From a virus: a DNA stretch of 47,949 nucleotides. The notes under the pieces are model-generated. The model saw only the letters and a list, made by a program, of their open reading frames with translations. It was not told the origin of the DNA and searched no databases. A program made the translations under genes and the position numbers. Positions within the stretch are counted from its first letter, which is position 1; each line of letters begins with the position of its first letter. Positions 1 to 8,284 of the stretch are shown piece by piece. The DNA lies in the IMG/VR virus record IMGVR_UViG_3300027985_000960, positions 1 to 47,949 of that record. One strand, given 5' to 3'.

Positions 1-268
1 TCGTTTGTATATTTTTGGCATTTTTTGCCAAAGGGGAGTAACATATTAATAATGAATAAGTTATAAATACGCAACCCTCCCCCTTCCATCAACTCACTCA
101 AAATCAGCAATTTACACGACACAAAAAACGGCTGTTAAAAATCCAAACTGTTTGTTAAAAATTTAACATTTGAAAAATCCCAAAAGGGTATTTGCCATAA
201 GGGGAGATGAAACTAACATCCTGAGTATTAATGTAATAAAAAATAGACCAAAGATAGTTTTTAGTAAA
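1..268. other. Non-coding leader with repeats
   Basis: No credible gene lies here. A hairpin is formed by TTGGCA and TGCCAA around 15-31. A direct repeat, TTTGCCA(T)AAGGGGAG, occurs at 24-38 and 191-206. The decamer TGTTAAAAAT occurs twice around 132-161. Paired repeats and a small palindrome upstream of the early promoter suggest protein-binding sites such as operators or origin iterons, but this is inference. The sequence does not show which. Confidence 0.4.
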
Positions 269-300
269 TTTGGTAAAATGTAAAAAAGTGCCTAATTTTG
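269..300 (+). promoter_or_regulatory. Early promoter, Bacteroidota type
   Basis: TTTG at 269-272 and TAATTTTG at 293-300 are separated by exactly 20 bases. This matches the -33 TTTG / -7 TAnnTTTG consensus of the Bacteroidota housekeeping sigma factor. It lies 28 bases before the first gene and should drive the early block. Confidence 0.75.
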
Positions 301-327
301 CATAGAAATAATTAAAAACAAGAAAAT

Positions 328-663
328 ATGGATAAAAATGAAATTGTAAAAAAACTTGAAGAGTGCCTTGATGTATACAATGAGGCCATAGAAAGAGGAG
401 GGATGTCTTACGAGAACGTTGAAACTTTCTTAAAGTACCTTGTGGAAAAGGATATTGACTGTGGTGTGTGTTATTGGTTTGCCGCTAACTGTGTTGGCGA
501 TACATACTTTGGTGTGATTGACACCATATCTAAGTACATTGACGCCTGTGTTTTTGTGTGTGAACCACCAATTATGTCAACCAATAAGCAAGAACAACTG
601 TCTGCACTCAAGGTAAGAGTTAAATTGCTTGAAAAAATGATTAATGGAGAGAAAGATGAATAA
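328..663 (+). CDS. Hypothetical early protein
   Basis: This 111-residue protein is not recognised. It is the first gene behind the early promoter. The middle has a cysteine and aromatic-rich stretch (DCGVCYWF) and the end is a charged helix (LKVRVKLLEKMI). The same layout, with a similar core and a similar final helix, appears in the protein at 2540-2905, so the two look like distant paralogues. It overlaps the next gene by 8 bases, which supports translational coupling. No function can be assigned. Confidence 0.75.
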   Translation: MDKNEIVKKLEECLDVYNEAIERGGMSYENVETFLKYLVEKDIDCGVCYWFAANCVGDTYFGVIDTISKYIDACVFVCEPPIMSTNKQEQLSALKVRVKLLEKMINGEKDE

Positions 664-943
664 GTTAATTTTTATAGCAGCGGCAACTCTAATCACCTCA
701 TGTGGTATCAGGGGAACGAAAGAGCCAATATGGGAAGTTAGTCAGGCTTGTGAATACGACATGTATGGCGATAGATTGCAGCTTACTGTTGAAACAAAAT
801 GCCGTATTGAGTACAGTAATGGTAATGTCTATTCTTTTATTTGTGGAGGCGTTGCCAAGAACGACATTGAAAAATACGAGCTTATGAAAGAACAGCTTGT
901 GTTTGTGGACAGTATAATAAAAATTGGAAATAAATTTAGATAG
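656..943 (+). CDS. Small lipoprotein
   Basis: A 95-residue protein. The start at 656 (MNKLIFIAAATL) is preferred over the in-frame ATG at 644 because it begins directly with a signal peptide: two early residues, one Lys, a hydrophobic stretch, then the lipobox LITSC with Cys at about residue 16. The mature part has two further cysteines and no recognised domain. Phage lipoproteins are often exported to the cell envelope and can block superinfecting phage, but that role here is inference only. It overlaps the preceding gene by 8 bases. Confidence 0.75.
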   Translation: MNKLIFIAAATLITSCGIRGTKEPIWEVSQACEYDMYGDRLQLTVETKCRIEYSNGNVYSFICGGVAKNDIEKYELMKEQLVFVDSIIKIGNKFR

Positions 944-945
944 TT

Positions 946-1317
946 ATGGAATTACAAAGAGTTAAACTAGAAGCAGCGAAGCAGCTCAGAGAAGCTAACT
1001 TCCCCTTCTCATACAGTAATTGGGTGTATGAGGATGGGCTATTGGTTAAAGGTAAAACCTTTCCATTTAGTAGCCCCAGCGATTATGGGGACAAGTATCA
1101 ACCTGCTCCCACATTAGAGTTAGTTAAGATGTGGTTTAGGGAGAGTCACAACATCCACATTGAGCCTATGCTTGGTGGCTTCATTGGAAGCGAAAAGTGT
1201 GATGAATATTTTTGTATGGTGCAAGATGACGATCTAGATATAGGGTTCTCAACCTACAATGAAGCCCTTGAAGCAGGTATTGTTAAAGCAATTAAAATCT
1301 TAAGAAATGAAGATTAA
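946..1317 (+). CDS. Conserved phage hypothetical protein
   Basis: This 123-residue protein has a layout I associate with a widespread phage family of unknown function: a PAPTLELVKMWFRE motif in the middle, a hydrophilic strand region, and a closing helix (YNEALEAGIVKAIKIL). It begins 3 bases after the lipoprotein and overlaps the next gene by 11 bases, so it is in the early operon. No catalytic motif is visible. Confidence 0.75.
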   Translation: MELQRVKLEAAKQLREANFPFSYSNWVYEDGLLVKGKTFPFSSPSDYGDKYQPAPTLELVKMWFRESHNIHIEPMLGGFIGSEKCDEYFCMVQDDDLDIGFSTYNEALEAGIVKAIKILRNED

Positions 1318-1561
1318 GATATATGTCAATAAGTACTCTTTTACAATCTTCGATGTGCTATCTAAAACAGATAAGGCAATAGAGGTTCAAAACAAAAGAG
1401 GCCATATATGGCTACCATTAAAAGCTTTAGAGAAGACTTGCGAAGCTATTGATGGAACTAACATAACACCCCATGAGGTATATAAGCTTGATGAGTGGTT
1501 CTTAAAGAAAGCAAGCAGAGAACAATTGTATGTATTATATTTAGAAGAATTATTAGATTAA
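1307..1561 (+). CDS. Hypothetical protein
   Basis: This 84-residue basic protein has strand-forming segments at the start (IKIYVNKYSFTIF) and a helical end rich in Leu and Glu. It is not recognised. Its overlap with the upstream gene and 3-base gap to the ThyX-like gene place it in the early operon. Confidence 0.65.
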   Translation: MKIKIYVNKYSFTIFDVLSKTDKAIEVQNKRGHIWLPLKALEKTCEAIDGTNITPHEVYKLDEWFLKKASREQLYVLYLEELLD

Positions 1562-1564
1562 ATT

Positions 1565-2245
1565 ATGGTATTTTCAACTTCAAAAATCTTTCCTGATGGG
1601 AAAGTTAGACACGTGTCAGTTAGCAAACATACTGACGTAGACCTCATGAGGAGTTCATGTGAGATGACATTTAATGGCAAGAGTAAACAATCTCTCCTTT
1701 CTATGTATGTTTCAGAGCACTCCCCAACTAGAACTCAAATGTTTTGGCTTGAGTTAAAAAATATTCCCCTCTACGTATCAACACACCTACTTCGTCATCA
1801 TGTTGGCTCTCAACCATTTGCGCTAACACATAGAAATGACAGAATGGGCGGTGGATATGATCTACCAACACTGGTTAATGAGATTAAGGGTATGATGGAC
1901 AATGTAGAGAGTGATAGTGACTACGAAGCTGTAAAAGATAAGCTTGACTTTATTTCAGATAACTGTGGTCGCAACACACCAACAGATCTTGGTTTGTGGA
2001 TAAATGCTCAGTCTCTTATTGATATGGCAAAATCTCGCATTTGTTTGATGGCATCCAAGGAAACTCGCGATATTTTTGATATGGTCAAATCTACTATAAT
2101 TGAAGTAGATCCAGATTTAGCCAAAATGCTTGTTCCTAAGTGTGTTTATCGAAATGGATTATGTGGAGAAGGCAAGAACTGTTGTGGCTTAAATAAGCGC
2201 ATAGAATCGTCTGAATTTGCTTACTATAAAGAATTATTTTCGTAG
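1565..2245 (+). CDS. thyX: ThyX-like protein (FAD-dependent thymidylate synthase family)
   Basis: This 226-residue protein matches the length of flavin-dependent thymidylate synthases, which make dTMP from dUMP. Around residues 77-93 it has RHHVGSQPFALTHRNDR, aligning with the ThyX signature RHRxxSxxxxSxR. The helix SLIDMAKSRICLMASKETR near residue 150 is also family-like. The canonical second Arg of RHR is His here and the signature is otherwise loose, so it may be a diverged member. The C-terminus carries several cysteines (CGEGKNCCG), which is unusual. Early phage operons often carry nucleotide metabolism genes. Confidence 0.7.
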   Translation: MVFSTSKIFPDGKVRHVSVSKHTDVDLMRSSCEMTFNGKSKQSLLSMYVSEHSPTRTQMFWLELKNIPLYVSTHLLRHHVGSQPFALTHRNDRMGGGYDLPTLVNEIKGMMDNVESDSDYEAVKDKLDFISDNCGRNTPTDLGLWINAQSLIDMAKSRICLMASKETRDIFDMVKSTIIEVDPDLAKMLVPKCVYRNGLCGEGKNCCGLNKRIESSEFAYYKELFS

Positions 2246-2272
2246 AGTGAAGGTGGCGTTAAAACAAATAAC

Positions 2273-2431
2273 ATGAAAACATTTACATTTATTTTGGTTT
2301 GCATGGCTATGTCCTTAGTTGGGTTATTCTTTGACGAAATTGGGATTTTTTCAACAGTAATAACTTACACATGTGGTACTGCTATTGGTGTCATATTGAG
2401 AGACAATTACAACAACAGGAATGTGTACTGA
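2273..2431 (+). CDS. Small membrane protein
   Basis: A 52-residue ORF starting MKTFTFILVCMAM. It has two hydrophobic segments (about residues 4-20 and 24-43) and a short charged tail. It sits 27 bases after the ThyX-like gene and before a terminator, so it is the last gene of the first operon. The family is not recognised. Confidence 0.5.
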   Translation: MKTFTFILVCMAMSLVGLFFDEIGIFSTVITYTCGTAIGVILRDNYNNRNVY

Positions 2432-2462
2432 TAGTTTTAAATAACGTTTCTTTTACTAAATT

Positions 2463-2490
2463 TCCTCACCATTTATTTGGTGGGGATTTT
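2463..2490 (+). terminator. Intrinsic terminator
   Basis: A hairpin of CCTCACC and GGTGGGG around a short AT loop is followed by ATTTTTTAT. It closes the first operon. Its loop and right arm contain the -33 element of the next promoter. Confidence 0.7.
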
Positions 2491-2507
2491 TTATTTACGT
2501 AACTTTG
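2476..2507 (+). promoter_or_regulatory. Promoter, Bacteroidota type, overlapping a terminator
   Basis: TTTG at 2476-2479 and TAACTTTG at 2500-2507 are 20 bases apart, a full match to the phylum consensus. The -33 box lies inside the preceding terminator. The gene at 2540 follows. Confidence 0.75.
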
Positions 2508-2539
2508 TATTGAAATATTAATTACTTAAAATTTACAGT

Positions 2540-2905
2540 ATGAGGAATTTATTTAAAGAGCATGGTGCAAGTATGGCTGATTTCAGTAGGGCTTTGTCTA
2601 AAGTTAAGCCATTGTATCAAGATGCCATTGACATCACAAAAGATGGCAATTTGAGGTTGTTTAAAGAAAGACGGCTTTCTTTTAGTTACATTGCAAAAAA
2701 CAATATACAGGCTGGACTGTGTTGGGCTTTGTGTAAAAATGGGGTCTTAAAATCATACGACATTATATCTGACTTTACCGACAAGGTTATTATATACAAA
2801 TGCGCAGACTGTACGTCAAACTTACACGACTTCATTTCAAGCCTTGAAGCTAGAGTTGAATTAATAGAACAGCTAGAAAACTACATTAAAAAATTGGAGG
2901 AATAG
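2540..2905 (+). CDS. Hypothetical protein, paralogue of the first gene
   Basis: A 121-residue protein that begins the second early operon. It resembles the protein at 328-663 in its core (NNIQAGLCWALCKNG against DIDCGVCYWFAANC) and its final helix (LEARVELIEQLENYI against LKVRVKLLEKMI). It is mostly helical with a charged end. Function is unknown; it may be an early regulator, but nothing in the sequence shows that. Confidence 0.7.
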   Translation: MRNLFKEHGASMADFSRALSKVKPLYQDAIDITKDGNLRLFKERRLSFSYIAKNNIQAGLCWALCKNGVLKSYDIISDFTDKVIIYKCADCTSNLHDFISSLEARVELIEQLENYIKKLEE

Positions 2906-2907
2906 GT

Positions 2908-3348
2908 ATGGGTTATAAAGAGTTTTTTGAAGAAGATTGCAGCATGAGTCTATCACAAGATTTACCACCTCATGAAGTAGAAGATTTTCCTTATTATGAG
3001 GAAATTGAGGAAGATGAAAAAATACAACAAATTGAGATGGATGCTGCTGAGTTCCAACAACTTATTGCAGGTGGTCAAGAAAAAGTGGAACAACAAAACC
3101 CCATCCTGCTTACGTTTAAAACTTGGCTTGGTAGAGGTATAGATAAGACATTTTTCATTAAGTGTATTGAAGCTGGAGAGGAAGCCAATTTAGGCTATGA
3201 ATTGATGGATCTAGATACATTTCCACGTAATGAGAGTGGTCATTTGATGGCAACTTCTGAATTTTGGTATCAAATTTACGAAACAATAAAACTACAACAA
3301 ATTCTAAAGAAAGAGGAGCAGGATGGACAAAGAAAAATTGGATTCTGA
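2908..3348 (+). CDS. Acidic hypothetical protein
   Basis: 146 residues. The first 60 are strongly acidic and Gln-rich. The rest looks globular (LTFKTWLGRGIDKTFFIKCIEAGEEANLG in outline). It starts 2 bases after the upstream gene and overlaps the next by 26 bases. It is not recognised. The location just before replication genes suggests an accessory replication role, as inference. Confidence 0.65.
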   Translation: MGYKEFFEEDCSMSLSQDLPPHEVEDFPYYEEIEEDEKIQQIEMDAAEFQQLIAGGQEKVEQQNPILLTFKTWLGRGIDKTFFIKCIEAGEEANLGYELMDLDTFPRNESGHLMATSEFWYQIYETIKLQQILKKEEQDGQRKIGF

Positions 3349-3622
3349 GACAAGCAATAAAGATGGCATTTTAGCTGAATATGTTTACTCAAGGCTGTCA
3401 AACTACACATCTTTTTTAAATAAAGATAGATCTATAACACTATATATGTCAGTAACTTCTCCAGTTGGATACCATTCAGTTGGAGAATTGCATATAGACA
3501 AGAATCTAGACATGTCTTTGGTTATAGCAAAGGAAGAAATGCTTATGCGAGAGGATTTTGGCATAAAAGACGAATTAGATGAAAGGGGCATGAAATTAAT
3601 ATTTGATGACGATGAACAATAA
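3323..3622 (+). CDS. Hypothetical protein
   Basis: A 99-residue acidic protein between the acidic protein and the replisome organiser, overlapping both neighbours. The overlaps suggest tight coupling with replication genes. No domain is recognised; the end is highly acidic (FDDDEQ). Confidence 0.6.
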   Translation: MDKEKLDSETSNKDGILAEYVYSRLSNYTSFLNKDRSITLYMSVTSPVGYHSVGELHIDKNLDMSLVIAKEEMLMREDFGIKDELDERGMKLIFDDDEQ

Positions 3623-4649
3623 AGGGTGGGTAAAATATCATAGAAATCTATCAGACCACCCATGTTTGCAATCAAAACTCCCAATGACAGAAAAAGAAGC
3701 CTTTGTTGAGCTTTTAGCTTGTGTAAACTTCAAGGATACTGAAACAAAGGTTTGTGGGTTTAAGGTAACTTGCAAGAGGGGGCAGTCATTCAATTCATAC
3801 AGAACTTGGGGGGCAATTTTTAGGTGGTCACACACAAAAGTTAAGCGATTTTTTGAAGAGTTGAGAGACAATGGAGACATCAAAATAGAGTACTTTTTTG
3901 TGGACAGAAATGGCCTTTCGAACGAGCTAAAAAGCGAAACTTCGAACGCGCACAAAAACACTAAGTCGTCATTGTGCATAACTGTCTGTAATTATGAGGA
4001 TTACAAGGGTGGCAATTTTCGAACGGAGGACTTTGAGTCCTATCGAACGCTACTGACTAAAGATAATAATAATAGATTATTAACTAAAGTTAATAATTGT
4101 CATTTGTCTGACGACAAAGTGACAAACAATAATTCTAAAAAATTACCCCATGAAGATAATACTTTTCATAAGGTGAAAGAAGTCATGGAGTATCTAAATC
4201 TCAAAACGTGTCGTGACGGTCGCAGAAAGTTGCGACCAGAATCCAAATCATCAAAATACATTCGCGCAAGATTCAAGGATGGGTACGATGTGGGTATATT
4301 GAAGCTTGTGGTTGACTTGAAGTGCAATGATTGGTTGGGTGATAAGAAAATGGAAAAGTACTTGAAACCAGATACGCTTTTCAACGCAGAGAAATTCGAG
4401 AAGTACTTGGATGAACTCCTTGAGTCAGATCTAATGAAGGTTAGTGCAGCAAACCTCTCATTCGGTGATCTGCTTACAAACGAAATCCTTGATGAGTTTG
4501 AAGATGATGATGTGATGATTGTTGATTCAAAATCTTTCGATGAAGATGTTTCTCCAAACAGAACTGGTGCTAGAATGACAGTAAAGAGCATAAAAGGCGG
4601 CATTAAATTGAAGCGTGGAGAATACTTCTTCGTAGAGATGGTAAATTAG
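3612..4649 (+). CDS. Replisome organiser-like protein (DnaD-like / Phg_2220_C)
   Basis: 345 residues from the ATG at 3612; TTG at 3603 and ATG at 3606 are alternatives. The N-terminus (GWVKYHRNLSDHPC, then KEAFVELLACVNF) resembles phage replication initiators with a winged-helix domain. Residues about 190-270 resemble the conserved phage C-terminal domain: VMEYLN, then IRARFKDGYDVGILKLV, then DWLGDKKMEKYLKPDTLF. Such proteins bind origin DNA and help load the replicative helicase. The primase-helicase gene follows directly. The middle (about residues 100-180) is Asn, Ser and Lys-rich and probably a linker. Confidence 0.75.
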   Translation: MNNKGWVKYHRNLSDHPCLQSKLPMTEKEAFVELLACVNFKDTETKVCGFKVTCKRGQSFNSYRTWGAIFRWSHTKVKRFFEELRDNGDIKIEYFFVDRNGLSNELKSETSNAHKNTKSSLCITVCNYEDYKGGNFRTEDFESYRTLLTKDNNNRLLTKVNNCHLSDDKVTNNNSKKLPHEDNTFHKVKEVMEYLNLKTCRDGRRKLRPESKSSKYIRARFKDGYDVGILKLVVDLKCNDWLGDKKMEKYLKPDTLFNAEKFEKYLDELLESDLMKVSAANLSFGDLLTNEILDEFEDDDVMIVDSKSFDEDVSPNRTGARMTVKSIKGGIKLKRGEYFFVEMVN

Positions 4650-4733
4650 GCTATTTTTAGCCTCTTTTAAGCAATTTAAGTATATAAGTGGTATATTGTA
4701 TCCACTTTGGTAAAAATAGAGGCTAAAATAGCC
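4649..4733. repeat. Nested inverted repeats before the primase-helicase
   Basis: An outer inverted repeat pairs GGCTATTTTTAGCCTC at 4649-4664 with GAGGCTAAAATAGCC at 4719-4733, one base shorter. An inner repeat pairs AAGTGG at 4686-4691 with CCACTT at 4702-4707. It fills the gap between the organiser and helicase genes. It could be an operator, attenuator or origin structure. Confidence 0.55.
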
Positions 4734-4748
4734 CTTAAAATGATTTTT

Positions 4749-6626
4749 ATGAGTAATTTTGATTTTGAAACTGAAATTAGCTACTTTCCATCCCAAGTTA
4801 GCAAGGATTATGCAGAAAAATGTTCAGTTGATGATTTTATTGAAATTGTTCGGAGTTGTGGCTATTCTGAGCAAATTGAAGCCCTAAGAGCAGGAGATGA
4901 GGAAGTAAAAAGGCTATCTTTGCCGACTTTCTCCCTTCATGGGGTGTTTGAGGGTCAAAGATTGAAGAAAAACTTCCATTCCCCAACAGGGATAATTATT
5001 GTAGATGTAGATGATGTCGAATTTGATGCTTTAGAGGCTCATAAATCGACTATAATGTGTGAAGTGGATAGTTGTATCGCTTGCTTTATTTCACCGTCAG
5101 GAAACGGCTTAAAATGCCTTTATTTGGTTGACGAAGAAATTGTAACTGTTGATAATTATCGTCAGATTGGGAGAGAGGTTGCTAAAAAATTTGAAAAATA
5201 TGGCAAAACTGACACATTGTCAGTAACAGATTGCTTGATAGTATCATGTGATGCCAACATTTTGGTAAATGAAGACGTAATGCCTGATTACCATATAGTT
5301 GTAAAGGAGTCAAAAAAGGTCTCAGAGTTACCAAATTTAGAGAAAAGGGACGAGAGTTTTGAACTATACGATGACCCTGAAGAGTTTTTTGAAGATGTTT
5401 TGTATGAAGAAATAGCAGAAAGGTCTGATAACAACTATCATTTTATCCAAATGTCTGTGTTTGAGCTTGCTAAGTTTGGTTTTCATCATTCCAACAGCGA
5501 TCTTTCATTCATAGTGGATATATCTGAACATTTGTTCAAAAAAAGCAAAGAAAATGGACGTAGGTTGAAAGAAGCTGCTGAAAATGCAAAACAAATATAT
5601 CAAACCAAATGGCCTTATGACTTTAGAGCAGGTAGAAAGAGGTCAAAGCTTGGCTCTGATGCTAAAAAAGAAACATTTGATGGTGATTGCGGTGCTGATT
5701 TAAGCGAAGATGACTACGATGATGATGGTGAAGCTGTAAATATCTCAACAGATGATTTATGGAAGGGGTTTTTAGATGTATTGGAGCAAGGAGATAGGGT
5801 TGGTGCAGAAACCTCATTCAGTAACCTTAATGAGTGCTTTAGGTTTAATTATGGGTTAATGTCTGTGATTGCTAAGCCTGGTGACGGTAAGACTGAGATG
5901 GTGGATGCATATTCATTGGATTTAAGTAGACTTAACGGATGGAAGCATGGCGTGAGTGGCTTTGAGCAGACTGAGGGCGAACACATCATGAAGCTTGTCC
6001 GTAAAACATTGGGATTCAATGTTTCAAGTGAGAATGCAGATAGATCAGAGATGAAAAACGCATTTGATTTTGTCACAAAACACTTTCATTACGTAGATGG
6101 AGAGCAGACGAGTGGGGATGTTAGAAAGATTCTTAGAGCTTTTGAGATAATGATAGAAAAATATGGGTGCAAACACTTTATAGTAGATCCATTCAATTTA
6201 CTTAATCTCAAAACAAGAGCTGTTGGACATGAGAAGGTTAACGAAATACTTAAACTCCTTGTTCATTTTACAAAGAAACATAAAGTCTTGATGACGCTTG
6301 TAGTTCATCCCACAAAGATGGATAAAGATGAAAAAACGGGTAAGTATAAGATGCCAACATTTTATGACGCAAAGGGGTCTTCAGCTTTTTTTGAGATGTG
6401 TTATCATGGACTTAGCCTTTATCGCGATGATGAGGATGAATTTACTCCAGTGACAGTTAAGGTTCTTAAAGTGAAGCAAAATAATCTTGGAACAACTGGC
6501 TCTGAATGTTACTTTAGATACCTCAAAGGCTCAGGTAGATACGTTCCAGTGACAAAAGATGGAGAAGATATTCCTGGTGATTGGAATAAAAAAAATTGGC
6601 ATAAACTTGCACAGGAAGAAAAATAG
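4749..6626 (+). CDS. Primase-helicase (VirE_N-type domain plus RecA-like helicase)
   Basis: About 625 residues; an in-frame ATG at 4740 is an alternative start and the TTG at 4707 is unlikely because it lies inside the inverted repeat. The N-terminal half has a primase-like VirE_N/BT4734 domain: GIIIVDVDDVEF with acidic metal-binding residues, then CFISPSGNGLKC and TDTLSVTD. The C-terminal half is a RecA/DnaB-like ATPase: Walker A AKPGDGKTE near residue 375, a Walker B-like HFIVDPFNLL, and LVVHPTKMDK. The order matches Twinkle-like replicative primase-helicases acting at the fork. No DNA polymerase gene is seen, so host polymerase is presumably used. Confidence 0.8.
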   Translation: MSNFDFETEISYFPSQVSKDYAEKCSVDDFIEIVRSCGYSEQIEALRAGDEEVKRLSLPTFSLHGVFEGQRLKKNFHSPTGIIIVDVDDVEFDALEAHKSTIMCEVDSCIACFISPSGNGLKCLYLVDEEIVTVDNYRQIGREVAKKFEKYGKTDTLSVTDCLIVSCDANILVNEDVMPDYHIVVKESKKVSELPNLEKRDESFELYDDPEEFFEDVLYEEIAERSDNNYHFIQMSVFELAKFGFHHSNSDLSFIVDISEHLFKKSKENGRRLKEAAENAKQIYQTKWPYDFRAGRKRSKLGSDAKKETFDGDCGADLSEDDYDDDGEAVNISTDDLWKGFLDVLEQGDRVGAETSFSNLNECFRFNYGLMSVIAKPGDGKTEMVDAYSLDLSRLNGWKHGVSGFEQTEGEHIMKLVRKTLGFNVSSENADRSEMKNAFDFVTKHFHYVDGEQTSGDVRKILRAFEIMIEKYGCKHFIVDPFNLLNLKTRAVGHEKVNEILKLLVHFTKKHKVLMTLVVHPTKMDKDEKTGKYKMPTFYDAKGSSAFFEMCYHGLSLYRDDEDEFTPVTVKVLKVKQNNLGTTGSECYFRYLKGSGRYVPVTKDGEDIPGDWNKKNWHKLAQEEK

Positions 6627-6637
6627 CATTACCTTTG
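6606..6637 (+). promoter_or_regulatory. Promoter leading into cassette array 1
   Basis: CTTG at 6606-6609 and TACCTTTG at 6630-6637 are 20 bases apart, with a full -7 match and one mismatch in -33. The string TACCTTTGTACA is shared with the promoter ahead of array 2. Between 6638 and 6730 there is no gene; TGACGTTTAGTGTATGG at about 6648-6664 resembles the left arm of element G and may be a decayed attC-like half. Confidence 0.6.
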
Positions 6638-6730
6638 TACAATGAATTTGACGTTTAGTGTATGGTTAGTTATCTGTTGAATAACCCACTAACCTTAATG
6701 CGAGTGATTAACTTTAAAATATAATGTGAG

Positions 6731-7030
6731 ATGGAATTAAAAATTTTAGTAGAAGAAAACGAGAAAGCAGAACTAGATAAATTTATAGAAACCTGCAAAG
6801 AACACGGAATGCAACTTACAAGAGAAGGCGGTGGCAGACTACCTAATTTTAGTGGCCACTATGCTGAATTTAAAGGCGTGCGGTGGCAAAAAGATAATAC
6901 GGTAGATAGGCAATTAACTATACCTGATGTTAACAATCTGGCTAAATTAGCTGAGTTTGTTAGACAGCAAAAAGATTTGCCGCTTGAGATAAATGATATA
7001 GTTAATGACAACTTTTGGGATTTAATTTAG
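6731..7030 (+). CDS. Hypothetical protein, promoter-proximal gene of array 1
   Basis: 99 residues, hydrophilic, with a Gly-rich centre (REGGGRLPNFSGHY) and an acidic C-terminus. It is not recognised. It follows the promoter at 6606 and ends 3 bases before attC-like element 1, so it is either the first cassette or the anchoring gene of the array. Element 1's left end (TTGTTAAC) has no clear upstream partner, so this gene may not be mobile by itself. Confidence 0.55.
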   Translation: MELKILVEENEKAELDKFIETCKEHGMQLTREGGGRLPNFSGHYAEFKGVRWQKDNTVDRQLTIPDVNNLAKLAEFVRQQKDLPLEINDIVNDNFWDLI

Positions 7031-7033
7031 CTT

Positions 7034-7171
7034 GTTGTTAACGGCCTAGTGTATGAGTAGTGCGGGATTTAACCACACTAAACTTTCAAGCCGATATAAT
7101 GCTCAAATATAAACATTTACGTTCAAAATTTGCACTTTGCCCCGCATTACTTATGACACTTTGTTAGCGTG
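7034..7171 (+). repeat. attC-like element 1
   Basis: Left end TTGTTAACGG; right end GTTAGCGTG at 7163. The arms pair TGTATGAGTAGTGCGGG with CCCGCATTACTTATGACA, with bulges. The loop is about 75 bases. Its right overhang pairs with the left end of element 2. Confidence 0.75.
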
Positions 7172-7182
7172 TCGTTTTTATC

Positions 7183-7734
7183 TTATTTTTTATTATTAAC
7201 CGAGGATTTTATTTTATTTTCTATGTCACCGTGCTTGAAGCTATAATTCTGTTGAAGATATAAGCCCACAATCACAACTAGAATTGCAACAATAAATCCC
7301 CAAAAAAACTTAGATATGAATGCAATAAAAGAACTATATAATTTCCCCCAAATACTTTTTTCATTCGCAATTGGATGGCTATCTGCATTAATATACGTCT
7401 TAATAGTGGAAGTTTTGTCGGTATTGCGGTCAAATGATTGAGTTCCATAATTGTCGCCACCAACATAATTATCAGCATTGATTGTTGTTTGATTCAGGAT
7501 AGTTTTGTTTTCAAGCTCTTTCATTTCTTGATATTTAGCCATTGACCCTGCTTCAATAGTTTTGAAGCCTTTTTCACTGACAGACCAATTATTGGGAGAA
7601 GTCTCCTCAATAAACCCATTTAGTTTGCAATATTCAAACTCTTCTTTTTCAGGATGTTGCTTGTAAGAACTAAATCTTTTGTCTTTATATTTGATCAGAA
7701 AATCTACAATTTTTGAGTCAAATCCTTGATTCAT
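7183..7734 (-). CDS. Tail-anchored membrane protein with winged-helix-like N-terminus
   Basis: 183 residues. Residues 1-65 look like a small helical or winged-helix domain (ending NNWSVSEKGFKTIEAG). A linker with INADNYVGGDNYG follows. One transmembrane segment lies near residues 137-162 (FFWGFIVAILVVIVGLYL), with a short basic tail. With the next gene it is the only minus-strand pair among the called genes, in one cassette. Its start is 15 bases after the stop of the gene at 7750-8238, so they form a two-gene operon. I suspect a membrane-linked defence or exclusion pair, but there is no recognised domain. Confidence 0.7.
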   Translation of the reverse strand: MNQGFDSKIVDFLIKYKDKRFSSYKQHPEKEEFEYCKLNGFIEETSPNNWSVSEKGFKTIEAGSMAKYQEMKELENKTILNQTTINADNYVGGDNYGTQSFDRNTDKTSTIKTYINADSHPIANEKSIWGKLYSSFIAFISKFFWGFIVAILVVIVGLYLQQNYSFKHGDIENKIKSSVNNKK

Positions 7735-7749
7735 AGTTGTTTAAAATTA

Positions 7750-8238
7750 TTAATTACTTAAAATAGAATTATTATGAACTTCAATAATATTTTTAATCTC
7801 GGGCTTATTGTTTGCCTGTCTTTTAATCTCGGTTTTGTTATCGGTCAAATTGTTGGGCTTCTCAGTAAGTTTGGAACTACTGCAACAAATGTTCCCATAA
7901 AAAACACCTGATGTAAATATGAGTCCCACCACCACAGTCAAAATAGACCAAACTAAAGCTGGATTTTGTCTGTCAACCAGTTTCCATATTGAGTTTGGTC
8001 TATATAAGCCAATGCCCTTTATAGTTTGAATACAGTCATTTAGATAAGCTTTGTAGTCAAAGCTTTCATTGTCAAAATACATGCCTGTAATCAACATGTA
8101 TTCATGGGATTCGATGCCGAAGAAATATTCAATGTTTGATTTAATTTTCGCCCTCCAAATTTGATTAGGGGCTGATTTAAAGCTAGAGAACTCACCCATC
8201 CTATCTTGCAGTATTTTAACTGCCTTCTTTTTATTCAT
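7750..8238 (-). CDS. Membrane protein, first gene of a minus-strand pair
   Basis: 162 residues. The N-terminal ~85 residues look helical, with W and FG landmarks (IWRAKIKSNIEYFFGIESHEY). A transmembrane segment lies near residues 94-115 (LVWSILTVVVGLIFTSGVFYG), and then a polar Asn and Lys-rich tail of about 45 residues. I do not recognise the family with certainty. It must be transcribed from the region overlapping attC-like element 2, though no TAnnTTTG was found there on the minus strand. Confidence 0.7.
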   Translation of the reverse strand: MNKKKAVKILQDRMGEFSSFKSAPNQIWRAKIKSNIEYFFGIESHEYMLITGMYFDNESFDYKAYLNDCIQTIKGIGLYRPNSIWKLVDRQNPALVWSILTVVVGLIFTSGVFYGNICCSSSKLTEKPNNLTDNKTEIKRQANNKPEIKNIIEVHNNSILSN

Positions 8239-8284
8239 ATTGTTTATTCAGTATGTCTATAATTATGTTACGCTTTGCTTAATG

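Noticed and set aside
702-887. Plus-strand ORF of 61 residues inside the lipoprotein gene
   Set aside because: It is a frame shadow of the lipoprotein gene and lacks any signal or spacing that supports it.
3403-4796. Minus-strand ORFs opposite the early and replication genes
   Set aside because: They are Ser and Phe-rich shadows of the plus-strand genes without promoters.
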